Part shown: piece after piece, positions 40,195 to 48,743 of the stretch
Numbering within the stretch: position 1 is the stretch's first letter
Layout of the letters: every line of letters begins with the position of its first letter
Assembly: GCA_004020645.1 (NCBI GenBank)
Contig: SAQL01000024.1
Location: forward strand, 1 to 64,000
DNA from: Mesorhizobium sp.
GTDB lineage: Bacteria; Pseudomonadota; Alphaproteobacteria; Rhizobiales; Rhizobiaceae
Direction of reading: 5' to 3'
Length of the DNA: 64,000 nucleotides
Program-made: the position numbers and the translations under genes
Notes under the pieces: model-generated
Told to the model about the DNA's origin: nothing
The model's database searches: none
Seen by the model: the letters and a program-made list of their open reading frames with translations, nothing else

Positions 40195-41253
40195 ATGTCC
40201 GAAACCGATCTTGTTCCCGTCTTCGACGGCCATAACGATACGCTGCTCAGGCTGCATCAGTCGAAGGACGCGGATGTCGAGAAGCTGTTCATCGAGGGAA
40301 CATCGGGTGGCCACATCGACCTGCCGCGCGCGATAAAGGGCGGCTTTGCCGGCGGTATGTTCGCGATCTTTCCGCCGCCGGTCGAGAAATCCAAGCGCAG
40401 TGCGGTTCCACCCGCGCCGAGCGATACCGAGCCCTTGCCGCCCGAAATTCCGCGCGCCGACGCGCTCGCCTCCACCATCGCCATGGCCTCGATTCTGTTC
40501 CGGCTGGAGCGGGCTTCGGCGCTCACCGTCTGCCGCAGCGCCGGCGACGTGCGAAACGCGATGGCGCAAGGGTCGATCGCGGCGGTGTTCCATATAGAAG
40601 GCGTCGAGGCGATCGACCCCGAACTGACGATGCTCGACGTGCTGCATTCGGCCGGCTTGCGCTCGCTCGGCATCGTCTGGAGCCGCCCGAACGCTTTCGG
40701 CCACGGCGTGCCGTTCCGTTTCCCGTCGACGCCCGACACCGGACCTGGCCTGACCGATGCCGGCAAGGCACTGGTCAAGGCCTGCAACCAGCTCGGCATC
40801 ATGGTCGATCTTTCGCACCTCAACGAAAAGGGGTTTCGCGACGTCGCCGATATCAGCGACGCACCGCTGGTCGCGACCCACTCGAACGTCCATGCGATCT
40901 GCGGCCATTCCCGCAACCTCACCGACTGGCAGCTCGGCGCGATCCGCGAATCGGGTGGCATGGTCGGGCTGAATTTCGCGACCGGGTTTTTGCGCGAGGA
41001 CGGCAGGATGAATGCCGATACCAGTCTCGACGTCATGGTGCGCCATGTCGATTCGCTGCTGCAGGCGCTGGGCGAAGACGGCGTCGGCCTCGGGTCCGAT
41101 TTCGACGGCGCCATGATCCCGGCTGTCATCGGCGACGTCACCGGCCTGCCGAAGCTGCTCGATGCGTTCGCCGAGCGCGGCTTCGGTCGCGCGCTGATCG
41201 AGAAGATCGCCTATCGCAACTGGATCAGTATGCTGGAAAAGACCATCGGCTAA
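40195..41253 (+). CDS. Membrane-dipeptidase-like (M19) peptidase
   Basis: 352 aa. The zinc-binding HxD motif (VFDGHNDTLL) is at the N-terminus, followed by the bridging Glu in FHIEGVEAIDP, His in MVDLSHLNEKGF and HSNVHAICGHSRNLTD, and Asp in GLGSDFDGAMI. It is the bacterial member of the renal dipeptidase family and hydrolyses dipeptides, possibly D-amino-acid containing ones. The frame extends to a TTG immediately before this ATG. Three short TTGCCTA-type repeats lie at 40110-40160 before it, of unknown meaning. Confidence 0.92.
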   Translation: MSETDLVPVFDGHNDTLLRLHQSKDADVEKLFIEGTSGGHIDLPRAIKGGFAGGMFAIFPPPVEKSKRSAVPPAPSDTEPLPPEIPRADALASTIAMASILFRLERASALTVCRSAGDVRNAMAQGSIAAVFHIEGVEAIDPELTMLDVLHSAGLRSLGIVWSRPNAFGHGVPFRFPSTPDTGPGLTDAGKALVKACNQLGIMVDLSHLNEKGFRDVADISDAPLVATHSNVHAICGHSRNLTDWQLGAIRESGGMVGLNFATGFLREDGRMNADTSLDVMVRHVDSLLQALGEDGVGLGSDFDGAMIPAVIGDVTGLPKLLDAFAERGFGRALIEKIAYRNWISMLEKTIG

Positions 41254-41312
41254 AGCGTGTCGCCCGGCAGAGTAGCCAGCGACCTGCAATATATCGATCG
41301 AGCGGGGTTTTG

Positions 41313-41393
41313 ATGATCTCGACAAGACCGTTGTCTCCGGAGCTCGATCCGCGGACGATTGCGGACTTCGAGAACTTCAGGGCCGGCTCTTGA
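41313..41393 (+). other. Possible short leader ORF before the amine oxidase
   Basis: A 26-codon frame (MISTRPLSPELDPRTIADFE...) ends in TGA overlapping the TTG start of the amine oxidase by three bases (TTGA). No clear ribosome-binding site. It could be a coupling leader or chance. Confidence 0.25.
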
Positions 41394-42676
41394 AGCGCCA
41401 GACCGTACGAACCGATGTCGCCATCGTCGGCGCCGGCTTTACCGGCCTGTCAGCTGCGCATGAATTGAACAAGGCCGGCATTGATTTTGTGCTGCTCGAG
41501 GCGCGCGGCCGCGTCGGCGGGCGGGTCGAGTCCAAGTGGAATGGGCTTGGCGAGCTGATCGACAGCGGCGGTCAGTTCCTGTGCGAGGACATGCCGGAAC
41601 TGATGGCCCTGGTGCGAACGCGCGGTAAGACGTTGGTCGAGACCTATGTTAAGGGCGAAGTCATTGCCCAGCCGCTGACGGGCGAAAAGGAAACGGAGCG
41701 AATCTACTACGCCTCGATGGCGATCCGCGACCGCATGAACGCGATTGCACCGGCCGATCCGACTATTGCCGGCTTGACCGTCGCCGCATGGCTCGATCGC
41801 CAGAACGATCCCGGTGAGGCCAAGGCGGCTTTTCGCTCGATGATCGAAGGCCTGTGGTGCCTGGCGCTCGAAAAACTGCCGCTTTGGCACCTCATCGACA
41901 ATGACCGCCGTATCACCAATGAGGTGTCGGAACTGCAGTATTTCGTGCACGAAACCATGCAGTCTCTGGCGGATGATCTGGCTGGCGATCTCGGCGACCG
42001 CTTGCGATTGAACACGCCGGTCAGAACGATCGAGCGCAGACTGGGAGGAGTTCGCCTCACGTCGACGACGGGCTCGATCATGGCGCGAACGGCGCTGATC
42101 GCCATGCCGCCGATGATGGCTTCGAAGCTGGGTTTCGCGCCGCCGCTGCCGGTTGCCTTGGAAAAGGCCCTCGGTGTCTGGCAAAGCGGCGCGGTGATCA
42201 AAATGCAGGTGCGCTACCCCACAGCCTTTTGGCGCGCCAAGGGCTTGAACGGCATGGTGATGTGGCGCGATCCGCCGGCACTTTTTGCCTGTGACGTCAG
42301 CAAGGATGGCGGCCACCCTGCGTTGGTCGTCTTCGTCGGCGGGCCGCTTGCCCTACGCTGGCGGGAACTGGGAGATGCCGCGTTGCGCGCCGAGGTTACG
42401 GCGCGGCTCAAGGAGGCGCTCGGCGCGGACGCAGGCCGCTTCACCGATTTCAGCTGTCGCGACTGGACCGATGATCGCTGGAGCGGCGGCGGCTACAGCG
42501 ATCTCATCATCGATACGAGTGCCACCGACGCCGAACAAACCATCCTGGCCGGCGCACCGCCAGTGTATTTCACAGCCTCGGAATTGTCGCCGTCATTTCC
42601 GGGCTATGTCGAAGGCGCAATCGTGGCTGGGCGCATTGCTGCACAGAAAATGCTCTCGGAATTTAATCCGCAATAG
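41390..42676 (+). CDS. Flavin-containing amine oxidase
   Basis: 428 aa. FAD-binding Rossmann motif TDVAIVGAGFTGLSAAHELNKA, then the ELLEARGRVGGRV FAD-pyrophosphate motif, and C-terminal FAD-contact region LSPSFPGYVEGAIVAGRIAAQKM. The family is monoamine oxidase/polyamine oxidase-like, and the missing signal peptide suggests a cytoplasmic or membrane-peripheral enzyme. The only upstream start in frame is the TTG at 41390. The next in-frame ATG would remove the Rossmann motif, so TTG is likely correct. No aromatic-amine-specific residues can be assigned. Confidence 0.87.
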   Translation: MKRQTVRTDVAIVGAGFTGLSAAHELNKAGIDFVLLEARGRVGGRVESKWNGLGELIDSGGQFLCEDMPELMALVRTRGKTLVETYVKGEVIAQPLTGEKETERIYYASMAIRDRMNAIAPADPTIAGLTVAAWLDRQNDPGEAKAAFRSMIEGLWCLALEKLPLWHLIDNDRRITNEVSELQYFVHETMQSLADDLAGDLGDRLRLNTPVRTIERRLGGVRLTSTTGSIMARTALIAMPPMMASKLGFAPPLPVALEKALGVWQSGAVIKMQVRYPTAFWRAKGLNGMVMWRDPPALFACDVSKDGGHPALVVFVGGPLALRWRELGDAALRAEVTARLKEALGADAGRFTDFSCRDWTDDRWSGGGYSDLIIDTSATDAEQTILAGAPPVYFTASELSPSFPGYVEGAIVAGRIAAQKMLSEFNPQ

Positions 42677-42950
42677 TCACAAGCGCCTCATGGTAGCAGG
42701 CGAGGCGTCTCAAGGTGGCGACCGGACTTCGCCGGGCCAGAGCGGTGGCGTGATTTGATCCCGTGAACATGCGACTGTTGAACAGTTCGGCAAAGAACTC
42801 CCTCGCCCTCGCATGACCGAATATGCCAGGTACTGCCCGAATTCCCGTTTCAAAACTGTTACACGGTCAGTTTGCGCGCGTCGTTCGTCCGTTACCGGGT
42901 GCGGCTAAGTTCGTTTCAACAGAAAAAGAAAATCAATGAAGGGAATGGCG
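42677..42950. other. Intergenic, no gene
   Basis: No coding potential is seen. The region may hold the promoter of the next gene, and CGTCGTTCGTCCGTTACCGG near 42875 is a possible regulatory element. Confidence 0.4.
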
Positions 42951-43358
42951 ATGCATACGAAAACCCAGACTGCCTACGATGACCGCCTGCAGGGACCGGA
43001 GCGCAACGATCGGTGGCCGAAGCTGGCGCTGCGCCAGCGCGCCAACGACCATCCGATGGCGCTGTTCGTGGTGCTGGGCGCCGCCGCGTTCGTCGGCATG
43101 GCCTTCGCGCCGACGGTTGGTCCAGCCTTTGCTTCACTGAACCCGCCGGCAAACATCGTCGACGGCGCGCCGACCACGACAAAGACCGCGCGCCTGCCGA
43201 TGCCGGAGATCGATTTTGTCTGCAAGGGGCAGGCCTGGGGCGCCGAAAGTGCGGACTGCCTGCGCGTCATCGCCGAGCAGTCCGGCATTCACAAGGCTCG
43301 CGCGGTCCGCGTGATTGCCAATGCCGCGCCGCTGACCGATACGCCGAACGTTTTTTGA
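42951..43358 (+). CDS. Membrane-anchored hypothetical protein
   Basis: 135 aa from the ATG at 42951 (AAGGGA upstream; another ATG at 42936 is possible). A basic, Gln/Arg-rich N-terminus, one transmembrane segment (ALFVVLGAAAFVGMAFAPTVG), then a periplasmic part with two cysteines (FVCKGQAWGAESADCLRVIAEQSG) probably in a disulphide. Rhizobial proteins with this Cys pattern are frequent, but none is characterised. A terminator follows. Confidence 0.65.
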   Translation: MHTKTQTAYDDRLQGPERNDRWPKLALRQRANDHPMALFVVLGAAAFVGMAFAPTVGPAFASLNPPANIVDGAPTTTKTARLPMPEIDFVCKGQAWGAESADCLRVIAEQSGIHKARAVRVIANAAPLTDTPNVF

Positions 43359-43390
43359 TGTCCCCTGAGCGACCCTCCAGCGCTCCAAGG

Positions 43391-43427
43391 CAGTCTCCCG
43401 CCGCATCCTCGGCCGGGAGTCTTTTTT
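43391..43427 (+). terminator. Intrinsic terminator after the 42951-43358 gene
   Basis: CTCCCG (about 43395-43400) and CGGGAG (43414-43419) arms, followed by TCTTTTTT. Confidence 0.7.
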
Positions 43428-43442
43428 CTCTGCCCTTTGTTT

Positions 43443-43593
43443 GAGCATCGGATTTTTTCAAAAACCGATTTCCACCAGTCCGAAGTTCTAATGCATGTCG
43501 CGCAAAAGTGTGCAGCGGTTTTGCGATAACGACATGCATAAAACAACAACCTAAAGCGCGTCGCATGAGGCCGGTCAAACGCGACGCGCTTTA
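43443..43593. repeat. Mosaic of rhizobial intergenic repeats (RIME-like)
   Basis: Three elements in tandem: GAGCATCGGATTTTTTC with an internal palindrome, then GCATGTCGCGCAAAAGTG ... ACGACATGC (inverse of 26332-26405), and finally a perfect 13-bp inverted repeat TAAAGCGCGTCGC (43552-43564) and GCGACGCGCTTTA (43581-43593). The last arm contains the stop codon of the hybrid kinase gene. Confidence 0.75.
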
Positions 43594-45678
43594 GCTGCCC
43601 AATGCGGCCTGCTCGGCAATGGCCGACAGCACGCCGCGCACGTCCAGCGTGCTGAACGGCTTTTCCAGGATCTGCGGACGCTGCGGCGCGGGCAACGCCT
43701 CGATTTCGGCTTTCGCTCCGATCAGGTCGCCGGTGACCAGAACGAAGCGCCGCGCCAGATCAGGCTTTTCGGCGAGCAGTTCGCGATAGACTGATATGCC
43801 GCTGGTGCCGGGCATGCGCAGATCGGAAAAGACGATGTCCGGTGGCATGTGGCCGGTCAAGGTCGCGGCGGCCGATGCCCAGGCCGGCACGACTCGCGAC
43901 TTGATGCCCATCAATTCCAGAATGTCGGACAGCGACGCGGCGACATCCGGCTCGTCGTCGATGATCAGAGCATGGCGCAATCCGCTCGAGCGCGACGGGG
44001 TTTCGCCGGCGGCGGCCGCGCCGGCAGAGATCGCCGGCAACTGGACGACGAAACGGGCGCCCCTCGGCAGAACTTCCTCGAACCAGACATTGCCATTGTG
44101 CCGTTCGATGATCGATTTCGAGATCGACAGGCCGATGCCGGTGCCGACGCCGACCGGCTTGGTGGTGAAATACGATTCGAAGATGCGAGAGCGTATCGCT
44201 TCCGGCACGCCCAGCCCGTTGTCCTCGACCGAGAAACAGGGATTGCCGCGATCGCTGCGAAACGTGCGAACCTTGATCAGCCGGTCGCCGCCGATGCCGG
44301 CCAGAGCGTGCTGGCTGTTGATGAGGAAGTTGGCGGCCACTTGCGTCACATGGTCGGCGTCGGCCATGGCCAGCAGCGGGCCGCTGGCGAAATCGGTATC
44401 GATAATAATGCCGGTCGACCTGGCGCCGTAGGCAGTCACTTCGAGTGCCGCGCGGACCACCTGGTTGAGGTCGGTCTCGGCCTGTGACGCCGGATGCAGG
44501 CGCACCATGGAGAGGAAGCTCTTGACGATGCGGCCGCAGCGCTCTGCGGCGGCGCGCACCTTTTCGGCGCGCACCTTGGTCTGCGGGTCTGAAGCGAACT
44601 CGTGCAACAGCGTCGATTGGGCGACGACCACGGCAAGCGGGTTGTTGAGCTCGTGTGACACGCCGGCAAGCAGCGAACCCATCGCCGCCATCTTCTCGTT
44701 CTGGTGCAGCTTTTCGCGCTGGCGGCCGATCTCCTCCTCGGCGCGCAATTTGTCGCGAAGGTCGCGGATCGAGCCGAAGATCAGGCGGCGGTCGGCGACC
44801 CGCATCTCGGTCGCCGTCAGTTCGATCGGAAAGACCTCGCCGGCCGCATTCTGGGTGACGGTCTCGATCCGCTGGCCGACCATCGGCGCGCCGCGGCCCG
44901 ACATGTATTCGGCGCCCGACACATAGCCCTTGCGATAGTATTCCGGAACGACGGTGTCGAGCAGGTCCTTGCCGAGGATGTTGCTACGCTGGTAGCCGAA
45001 CATCTTTTCGGCGGCCGGATTGAATTCGATGATCGAACCGGTCTCGTCGATAACGATGATGGCGTCGAGCGAGGCCTGCAGCATGGTGCGGCGGATGACT
45101 TCGCTGGCATGGGCATCGGAAAGCGATCGTTCGATGGCATCGCCGATGGCCAGCGCCACGATGTGCAGCGTTGCCTCTTCCTCGTCGGTCCATTCGCGCT
45201 CGTTCACGCAGTCGTTGACCGCCAGCGTGCCCCACAGATGGCCATGCGCAAAGACCGACACCGACAGGAACGACTTGATGTGCTGCTTTTCGAAGTCGGT
45301 TCTCAGAAAGCCTTCGAGGTCGCGCGTGTGTCCCGCGAAGATCTTGCCTTGCCGCTCGTCCTCCGCCAACCGTTCCAGCAGTGGGTCAGAATTGACAACC
45401 GACTGCATGATCACCGTTGGTGACGCCAGTTCGCCGCCAAAACGGGGGTCGATCCAGTAAGCCGAGACCGACTGGGCAAAGCCCTGGCCGGGCAGTTCGC
45501 GCAGCCGAAACAGGATGCCGCGCTGGCAATCCATGGCCGCGCAGAGCGTTTCAAGGATGCTGTCCATCTCGCGCTGCCAGTCGCCGGCTTCGCGAAGCCG
45601 GCGAACGACATGGACAGCCGCCATCGCCGCGCCCTGCCTGACGCCGTGCCTGTCGCTGCGTGCTGCTTCAGCCGTCAT
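43591..45678 (-). CDS. Hybrid sensor histidine kinase (GAF-PAS-HisKA-HATPase-REC)
   Basis: 695 aa. GAF about residues 15-185 (ILETLCAAMDCQRGILFRLREL, FLSVSVFAHGHLWGTLAVNDC), PAS about 190-320 (LQASLDAIIVIDETGSIIEFN, PAAEKMFGYQ), a coiled linker, HisKA with LAGVSHELNNPLAVVVAQSTLL (His342), HATPase with NFLINSQHALAGIGG and VGTGIGLSISKSIIERHNG, and a C-terminal receiver DIVFSDLRMPGTSGISVY with Asp619. Cytoplasmic. It runs next to the OmpR-type regulator 45736-46467, a likely partner, although the receiver may also phosphorelay internally. Its stop codon comes from a repeat element, so the original C-terminus may have been altered slightly. Confidence 0.9.
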   Translation of the reverse strand: MTAEAARSDRHGVRQGAAMAAVHVVRRLREAGDWQREMDSILETLCAAMDCQRGILFRLRELPGQGFAQSVSAYWIDPRFGGELASPTVIMQSVVNSDPLLERLAEDERQGKIFAGHTRDLEGFLRTDFEKQHIKSFLSVSVFAHGHLWGTLAVNDCVNEREWTDEEEATLHIVALAIGDAIERSLSDAHASEVIRRTMLQASLDAIIVIDETGSIIEFNPAAEKMFGYQRSNILGKDLLDTVVPEYYRKGYVSGAEYMSGRGAPMVGQRIETVTQNAAGEVFPIELTATEMRVADRRLIFGSIRDLRDKLRAEEEIGRQREKLHQNEKMAAMGSLLAGVSHELNNPLAVVVAQSTLLHEFASDPQTKVRAEKVRAAAERCGRIVKSFLSMVRLHPASQAETDLNQVVRAALEVTAYGARSTGIIIDTDFASGPLLAMADADHVTQVAANFLINSQHALAGIGGDRLIKVRTFRSDRGNPCFSVEDNGLGVPEAIRSRIFESYFTTKPVGVGTGIGLSISKSIIERHNGNVWFEEVLPRGARFVVQLPAISAGAAAAGETPSRSSGLRHALIIDDEPDVAASLSDILELMGIKSRVVPAWASAAATLTGHMPPDIVFSDLRMPGTSGISVYRELLAEKPDLARRFVLVTGDLIGAKAEIEALPAPQRPQILEKPFSTLDVRGVLSAIAEQAALGS

Positions 45679-45735
45679 GGTCAGCCGTCATTTCACAGTC
45701 GTGCCACCGAGAGTGGTTACCAGTGGTCGCGCCGC

Positions 45736-46467
45736 TCAGTTGCCTTCGCCGGTCGGCAGCGAGAAGATATAGCCTTCGCCGCGGACTGTGCGCAGGAATT
45801 TCGGATTGGCCGGGTCCGCCTCGATCTTCTTTCTCAGCCGCATGATGCGGATATCGACGGCGCGTGAGGATTCGGGATCTTCCACGAAGCCGATCGCCTC
45901 GGAGATCGCCGCACGCGTCAGCAAACGGTTGGCACGCGTCAGGAAGACCTCCAGCACGTCGAACTCGCTCTTGGCCATGTCGATCACCGTCCCATTGGTG
46001 CCGGTGACGAACCGGCCGTCGAGATCGGCATGGAAAGGGCCGAAGCTAATGAAACGGCGGTTGGCAGTTGTTTCGGCCTTGGCGCCCTGTGGTTCGGCCG
46101 GCTGCGGCACGCGACGCAGCACGCTGCGGACCCTCGCCAGCACCTCGCGCAATTCGTAAGGCTTGACGATGTAGTCGTCGGCGCCGAGTTCCAGCCCGAC
46201 GATGCGATCGAGCGCGGTGCCGGCGGCAGTGGCGTAGATGATGCCGATGGGCATTTTCGAGCGCAGCCAGCGGCCGAGCGACAGACCGTCCTCGCCTGGC
46301 ATGGCGATGTCGAGGATGGCCAGATGAAACGACTGCGTTTCCAGCAAGGTTCGCGCGGCGCTGGCACTCTCGGCCGTCGCGACGTCGTAGCCGCTGGCGC
46401 CGAGATACTCGGCGACCGCGTCCCTCAGATCGGGCTCGTCCTCGACGATGACAATTCGTGCCCGCAC
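45736..46467 (-). CDS. OmpR-family response regulator
   Basis: 243 aa from the GTG at 46467. Receiver: IVIVEDEPDLRDAVAEYL (acidic pair), LAILDIAMPGEDGL (phospho-acceptor Asp), ADDYIVKPYELREVLARV (Lys). The winged-helix domain reads MAKSEFDVLEVFLTRANRLLTR with AVDIRIMRLRKKIEADPANPKFLRTVRGEGYIFS. It is read on the minus strand just upstream of the hybrid kinase. The frame extends to 46527 with no good start signal, and that extension would leave only 34 bp to the divergent gene. It may pair with the hybrid kinase. Confidence 0.88.
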   Translation of the reverse strand: MRARIVIVEDEPDLRDAVAEYLGASGYDVATAESASAARTLLETQSFHLAILDIAMPGEDGLSLGRWLRSKMPIGIIYATAAGTALDRIVGLELGADDYIVKPYELREVLARVRSVLRRVPQPAEPQGAKAETTANRRFISFGPFHADLDGRFVTGTNGTVIDMAKSEFDVLEVFLTRANRLLTRAAISEAIGFVEDPESSRAVDIRIMRLRKKIEADPANPKFLRTVRGEGYIFSLPTGEGN

Positions 46468-46561
46468 TATGCTCTCGCTCCCGCTTTCAGCGGAAAGTAG
46501 ATTGGGTATAAACATCATGTCCAGCACTCATCTTGGGTTGCCGGTTGCAGGGTGGAAAAAA

Positions 46562-47248
46562 ATGGCTGCACGATCCGTCATCGCGCTTGTTTCCGTCGCC
46601 GAAGTGGTCGCGACCGATCTCGCCGACCATCTCGAACGGCGTGGCCATGACGTGCGCGCGGTGCGGCAGCCGTGGGAGGCCGAATCCTTGCTTTCCGGAA
46701 AGGGCATCGATGTCGTCGTCGTCGGCGACAGCCTCAGCCAGGCGGAAGGGCGTGATCTGCTCAGGCGTCATGGCGGCGAGGGCGGGCCGGATTTCATCCT
46801 GATCTGCCGGCCGGCCGATCTCGTCGACAAGGTGCTGGCGCTCGAACTCGGCGCCGCCGACGTCGTCGAGAGCCCGCTCAACGTCAGGGAACTCGCCGCC
46901 CGTATCGGCGGCCTGCTGGCACGGCGCGGCAGGAACGCCGGGGAATTGGTGGTGCTGGAGAACGCGACGGTCGACCTCCGGTCGGCCATGGTCATGCATC
47001 GGTCCGGCACGGAAGAGCAATTGTCGCCGGGTCAGGTGGCGCTGCTCAGATTGTTCCTGGCCAGTCCGCGCAAGGTCTTGACGCGCGACGACATCATTGC
47101 CGCCGCGCCCGCCGAAAATGCCGATGCCTTCGATCGCTCGATCGATTCGCGCATCGTGCGGCTGCGCCGCAAGCTCGACACCGAAACCATCACCACCATA
47201 AGGGGTGCGGGCTACCGGTTTGATCCGCCGACGCAGTTCGCCGACTGA
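46562..47248 (+). CDS. Winged-helix regulator with degenerate receiver
   Basis: 228 aa from the ATG at 46562 (GGTGGAAA upstream). The N-terminal domain has receiver fold residues (SVIALVSVAEVVATDLADHLERRG, GIDVVVVGDSLSQAEGRDLL) but the usual acidic pair is replaced (VSVAE) and the conserved Lys-Pro is SP (DVVESPLNVRELAARI), so it should not accept phosphate in the normal way. The C-terminal winged helix is intact: SPGQVALLRLFLASPRKVLTRDDII and DRSIDSRIVRLRRKLDTETI. It is divergent from the neighbouring canonical regulator, which suggests duplication with loss of phosphorylation control. Confidence 0.8.
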   Translation: MAARSVIALVSVAEVVATDLADHLERRGHDVRAVRQPWEAESLLSGKGIDVVVVGDSLSQAEGRDLLRRHGGEGGPDFILICRPADLVDKVLALELGAADVVESPLNVRELAARIGGLLARRGRNAGELVVLENATVDLRSAMVMHRSGTEEQLSPGQVALLRLFLASPRKVLTRDDIIAAAPAENADAFDRSIDSRIVRLRRKLDTETITTIRGAGYRFDPPTQFAD

Positions 47249-47287
47249 GGCCGGGGCCCTCACCGTACTGTCCACAGGCCCAGGCGC

Positions 47288-47458
47288 TCAGCGTACCACG
47301 AGAAGCGACGGACCTGACGGCATTTCGCTGGCCGCGACGAATTCGCTCGCATTTGCACGATCCCTAAGGAGCACGGTGGCGAGGCCGGCAAAGCCGAGCA
47401 GGCCCTGTGCGTAGAGCAGTGCGGAAAGCACCGAAGCTGCAAATTTCGTGTTCATCGT
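47288..47458 (-). CDS. Tiny membrane protein (third of a coupled trio)
   Basis: About 56 aa: MNTKFAASVLSALLYAQGLL then GFAGLATVLLRDRANASEF and a short tail. One transmembrane helix. Its ATG overlaps the stop of the gene before it. Not long enough for family assignment. Ribosome-binding probably comes by coupling. Confidence 0.5.
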   Translation of the reverse strand, partial: TMNTKFAASVLSALLYAQGLLGFAGLATVLLRDRANASEFVAASEMPSGPSLLVVR

Positions 47459-47733
47459 TTTCGTCCCGCAAATTTGGTTTTTAGGTTCGCTTCAGGGAAA
47501 CCCCCCGAAGTGCCCGCGCCGCCAGCGGAGCCCCCCGTCGCGGCGCGGGCCTTCGGTCCTCTCGGCTGCAAGTTGCCGGAGGGGCCGCGCATCTTCTTCA
47601 GCCCAAAACCGACCCGCCAGAGGGCCTTGAGCCGGTTGATGCGCAGACTGGACACGATCCAGACCGTGGCGAAAAACAGTGCGGCATGCAGCGTCGAAAC
47701 TTCGCCTGAAGTCATCTCCGCAAGCTTTGTCAT
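47452..47733 (-). CDS. Small membrane protein with Gly-rich tail (second of trio)
   Basis: 93 aa: MTKLAEMTSGEVSTLHAALF then FATVWIVSSLRINRLKALWRVG (one membrane helix with an Arg-rich end) and a flexible Gly/Ala/Pro tail (ATGGSAGGAGTSGG). Its stop (TGA within GATGA) overlaps the ATG of the third gene, and its ATG overlaps the stop of the first. No family is recognised. Confidence 0.5.
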   Translation of the reverse strand: MTKLAEMTSGEVSTLHAALFFATVWIVSSLRINRLKALWRVGFGLKKMRGPSGNLQPRGPKARAATGGSAGGAGTSGGFPEANLKTKFAGRKR

Positions 47734-47825
47734 CGGGTTGCCGGCAAGGTGCCGACGCCGCCAATGATCGCTGCGGCTATGCTTATCCTGAAAAGCCAGG
47801 AGATCGCGTTCGATTGCATGTTCAT
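47730..47825 (-). CDS. Tiny membrane peptide (first of trio)
   Basis: 31 aa: MNMQSNAISWLFRISIAAAI then IGGVGTLPATR, a single hydrophobic helix. The stop overlaps the next ATG (ATGA). No clear ribosome-binding site, so it is the least certain of the three. Confidence 0.35.
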   Translation of the reverse strand: MNMQSNAISWLFRISIAAAIIGGVGTLPATR

Positions 47826-48172
47826 CTTCGTTTGTGCCGGCTGTTTTCTTGGGTCAACTTTGCCGGTGACCTGTATCCAGATCATGCCGCTAGAGCCCCC
47901 GGTTTGTTGCAGATTGGTTTCGAGGCAAGTCAAATTTCTTTCACATAAGGCAAGATCGCACTTTCGTTTGAAGGTGGCGGTATCTTTCTGCAGGTCTGGG
48001 CTCGGCCACCGAGGGGCTTGTGGATATCCCTCGGAGGGGCTTCCGGCCGTTAACCAGAGGAAACAGGTTCGAAACAGAAACGTCTGCGATGCGAAATCAA
48101 TTCGAAACATGACGTAACGATAAGCCGGTCATCGAATTTGGAGCCGGCCATGTCCGGCACACGGGGGACATC
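47826..48172. other. Intergenic region before the L,D-transpeptidase
   Basis: 347 bp without a credible gene. Contains a hairpin-forming GATATCCCTCGGAGGGG near 48022 and two GTTCGAAAC/ATTCGAAAC motifs (48067, 48101), which may be regulator sites for the transpeptidase. Confidence 0.4.
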
Positions 48173-48646
48173 ATGTACACTGCCATTTCTGCCAAGCTCA
48201 TCAACATCGCTGCCGCCGTCCTCACGGGTGCGGCCCTTCTGCTCGGCGCCGGGAATGGCGTCGCCCATGCCGCCAATCGGGCCGCCAATCAGATCGTGGC
48301 GCGGATTTCGCTTTCGCAGCAGACGATGGAAGTCCTGGTCGACGGGCGGCCGACCTTCGCGTGGAAGGTGTCGACCGGCGGCAAGGGGCATGTCACCCCG
48401 ACCGGCTCGTTCAAGCCGACCCGCATGCACCAAATGTGGTATTCGAGGAAATACGACAACGCGCCGATGCCCCATTCGGTGTTCTTCAAGGGTGGCTACG
48501 CCGTGCATGCGACCAATTTCGTCAAGCGTCTCGGCCGCCCCGCCTCGCATGGCTGCGTGCGGCTGCATCCGGACAACGCCGCCGATTTCTACCAGCTCGT
48601 CGAGATTTTCGGTCCGGCCAACACCAGGATCGTCATCGTCAAATAG
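48173..48646 (+). CDS. L,D-transpeptidase (YkuD family), exported
   Basis: 157 aa. N-terminal signal peptide (KLINIAAAVLTGAALLLGAG, ending near AHAANRA). The YkuD domain contains the catalytic motif AVHATNFVKRLGRPASHGCVRL (HATN...SHGCVRL, catalytic Cys). It cross-links or anchors peptidoglycan through 3-3 bonds. A single domain without LysM, at the lower end of the family's size. Convergent with the RND operon, with a bidirectional terminator at 48712. Confidence 0.93.
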   Translation: MYTAISAKLINIAAAVLTGAALLLGAGNGVAHAANRAANQIVARISLSQQTMEVLVDGRPTFAWKVSTGGKGHVTPTGSFKPTRMHQMWYSRKYDNAPMPHSVFFKGGYAVHATNFVKRLGRPASHGCVRLHPDNAADFYQLVEIFGPANTRIVIVK

Positions 48647-48711
48647 ATAAGCAAAGACTGTCCGCCTGCCGGGTATAAATACATTGCGGGTCGGACACAT
48701 TGCTGCCCAAG

Positions 48712-48738
48712 AAAAAGGCCGGAAATTTCCGGCCTTTT
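48712..48738. terminator. Bidirectional terminator between the transpeptidase and RND genes
   Basis: Palindrome GGCCGGAAATTTCCGGCC with AAAAA before and TTTT after, working for both strands. Confidence 0.92.
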
Positions 48739-48743
48739 GTCAA

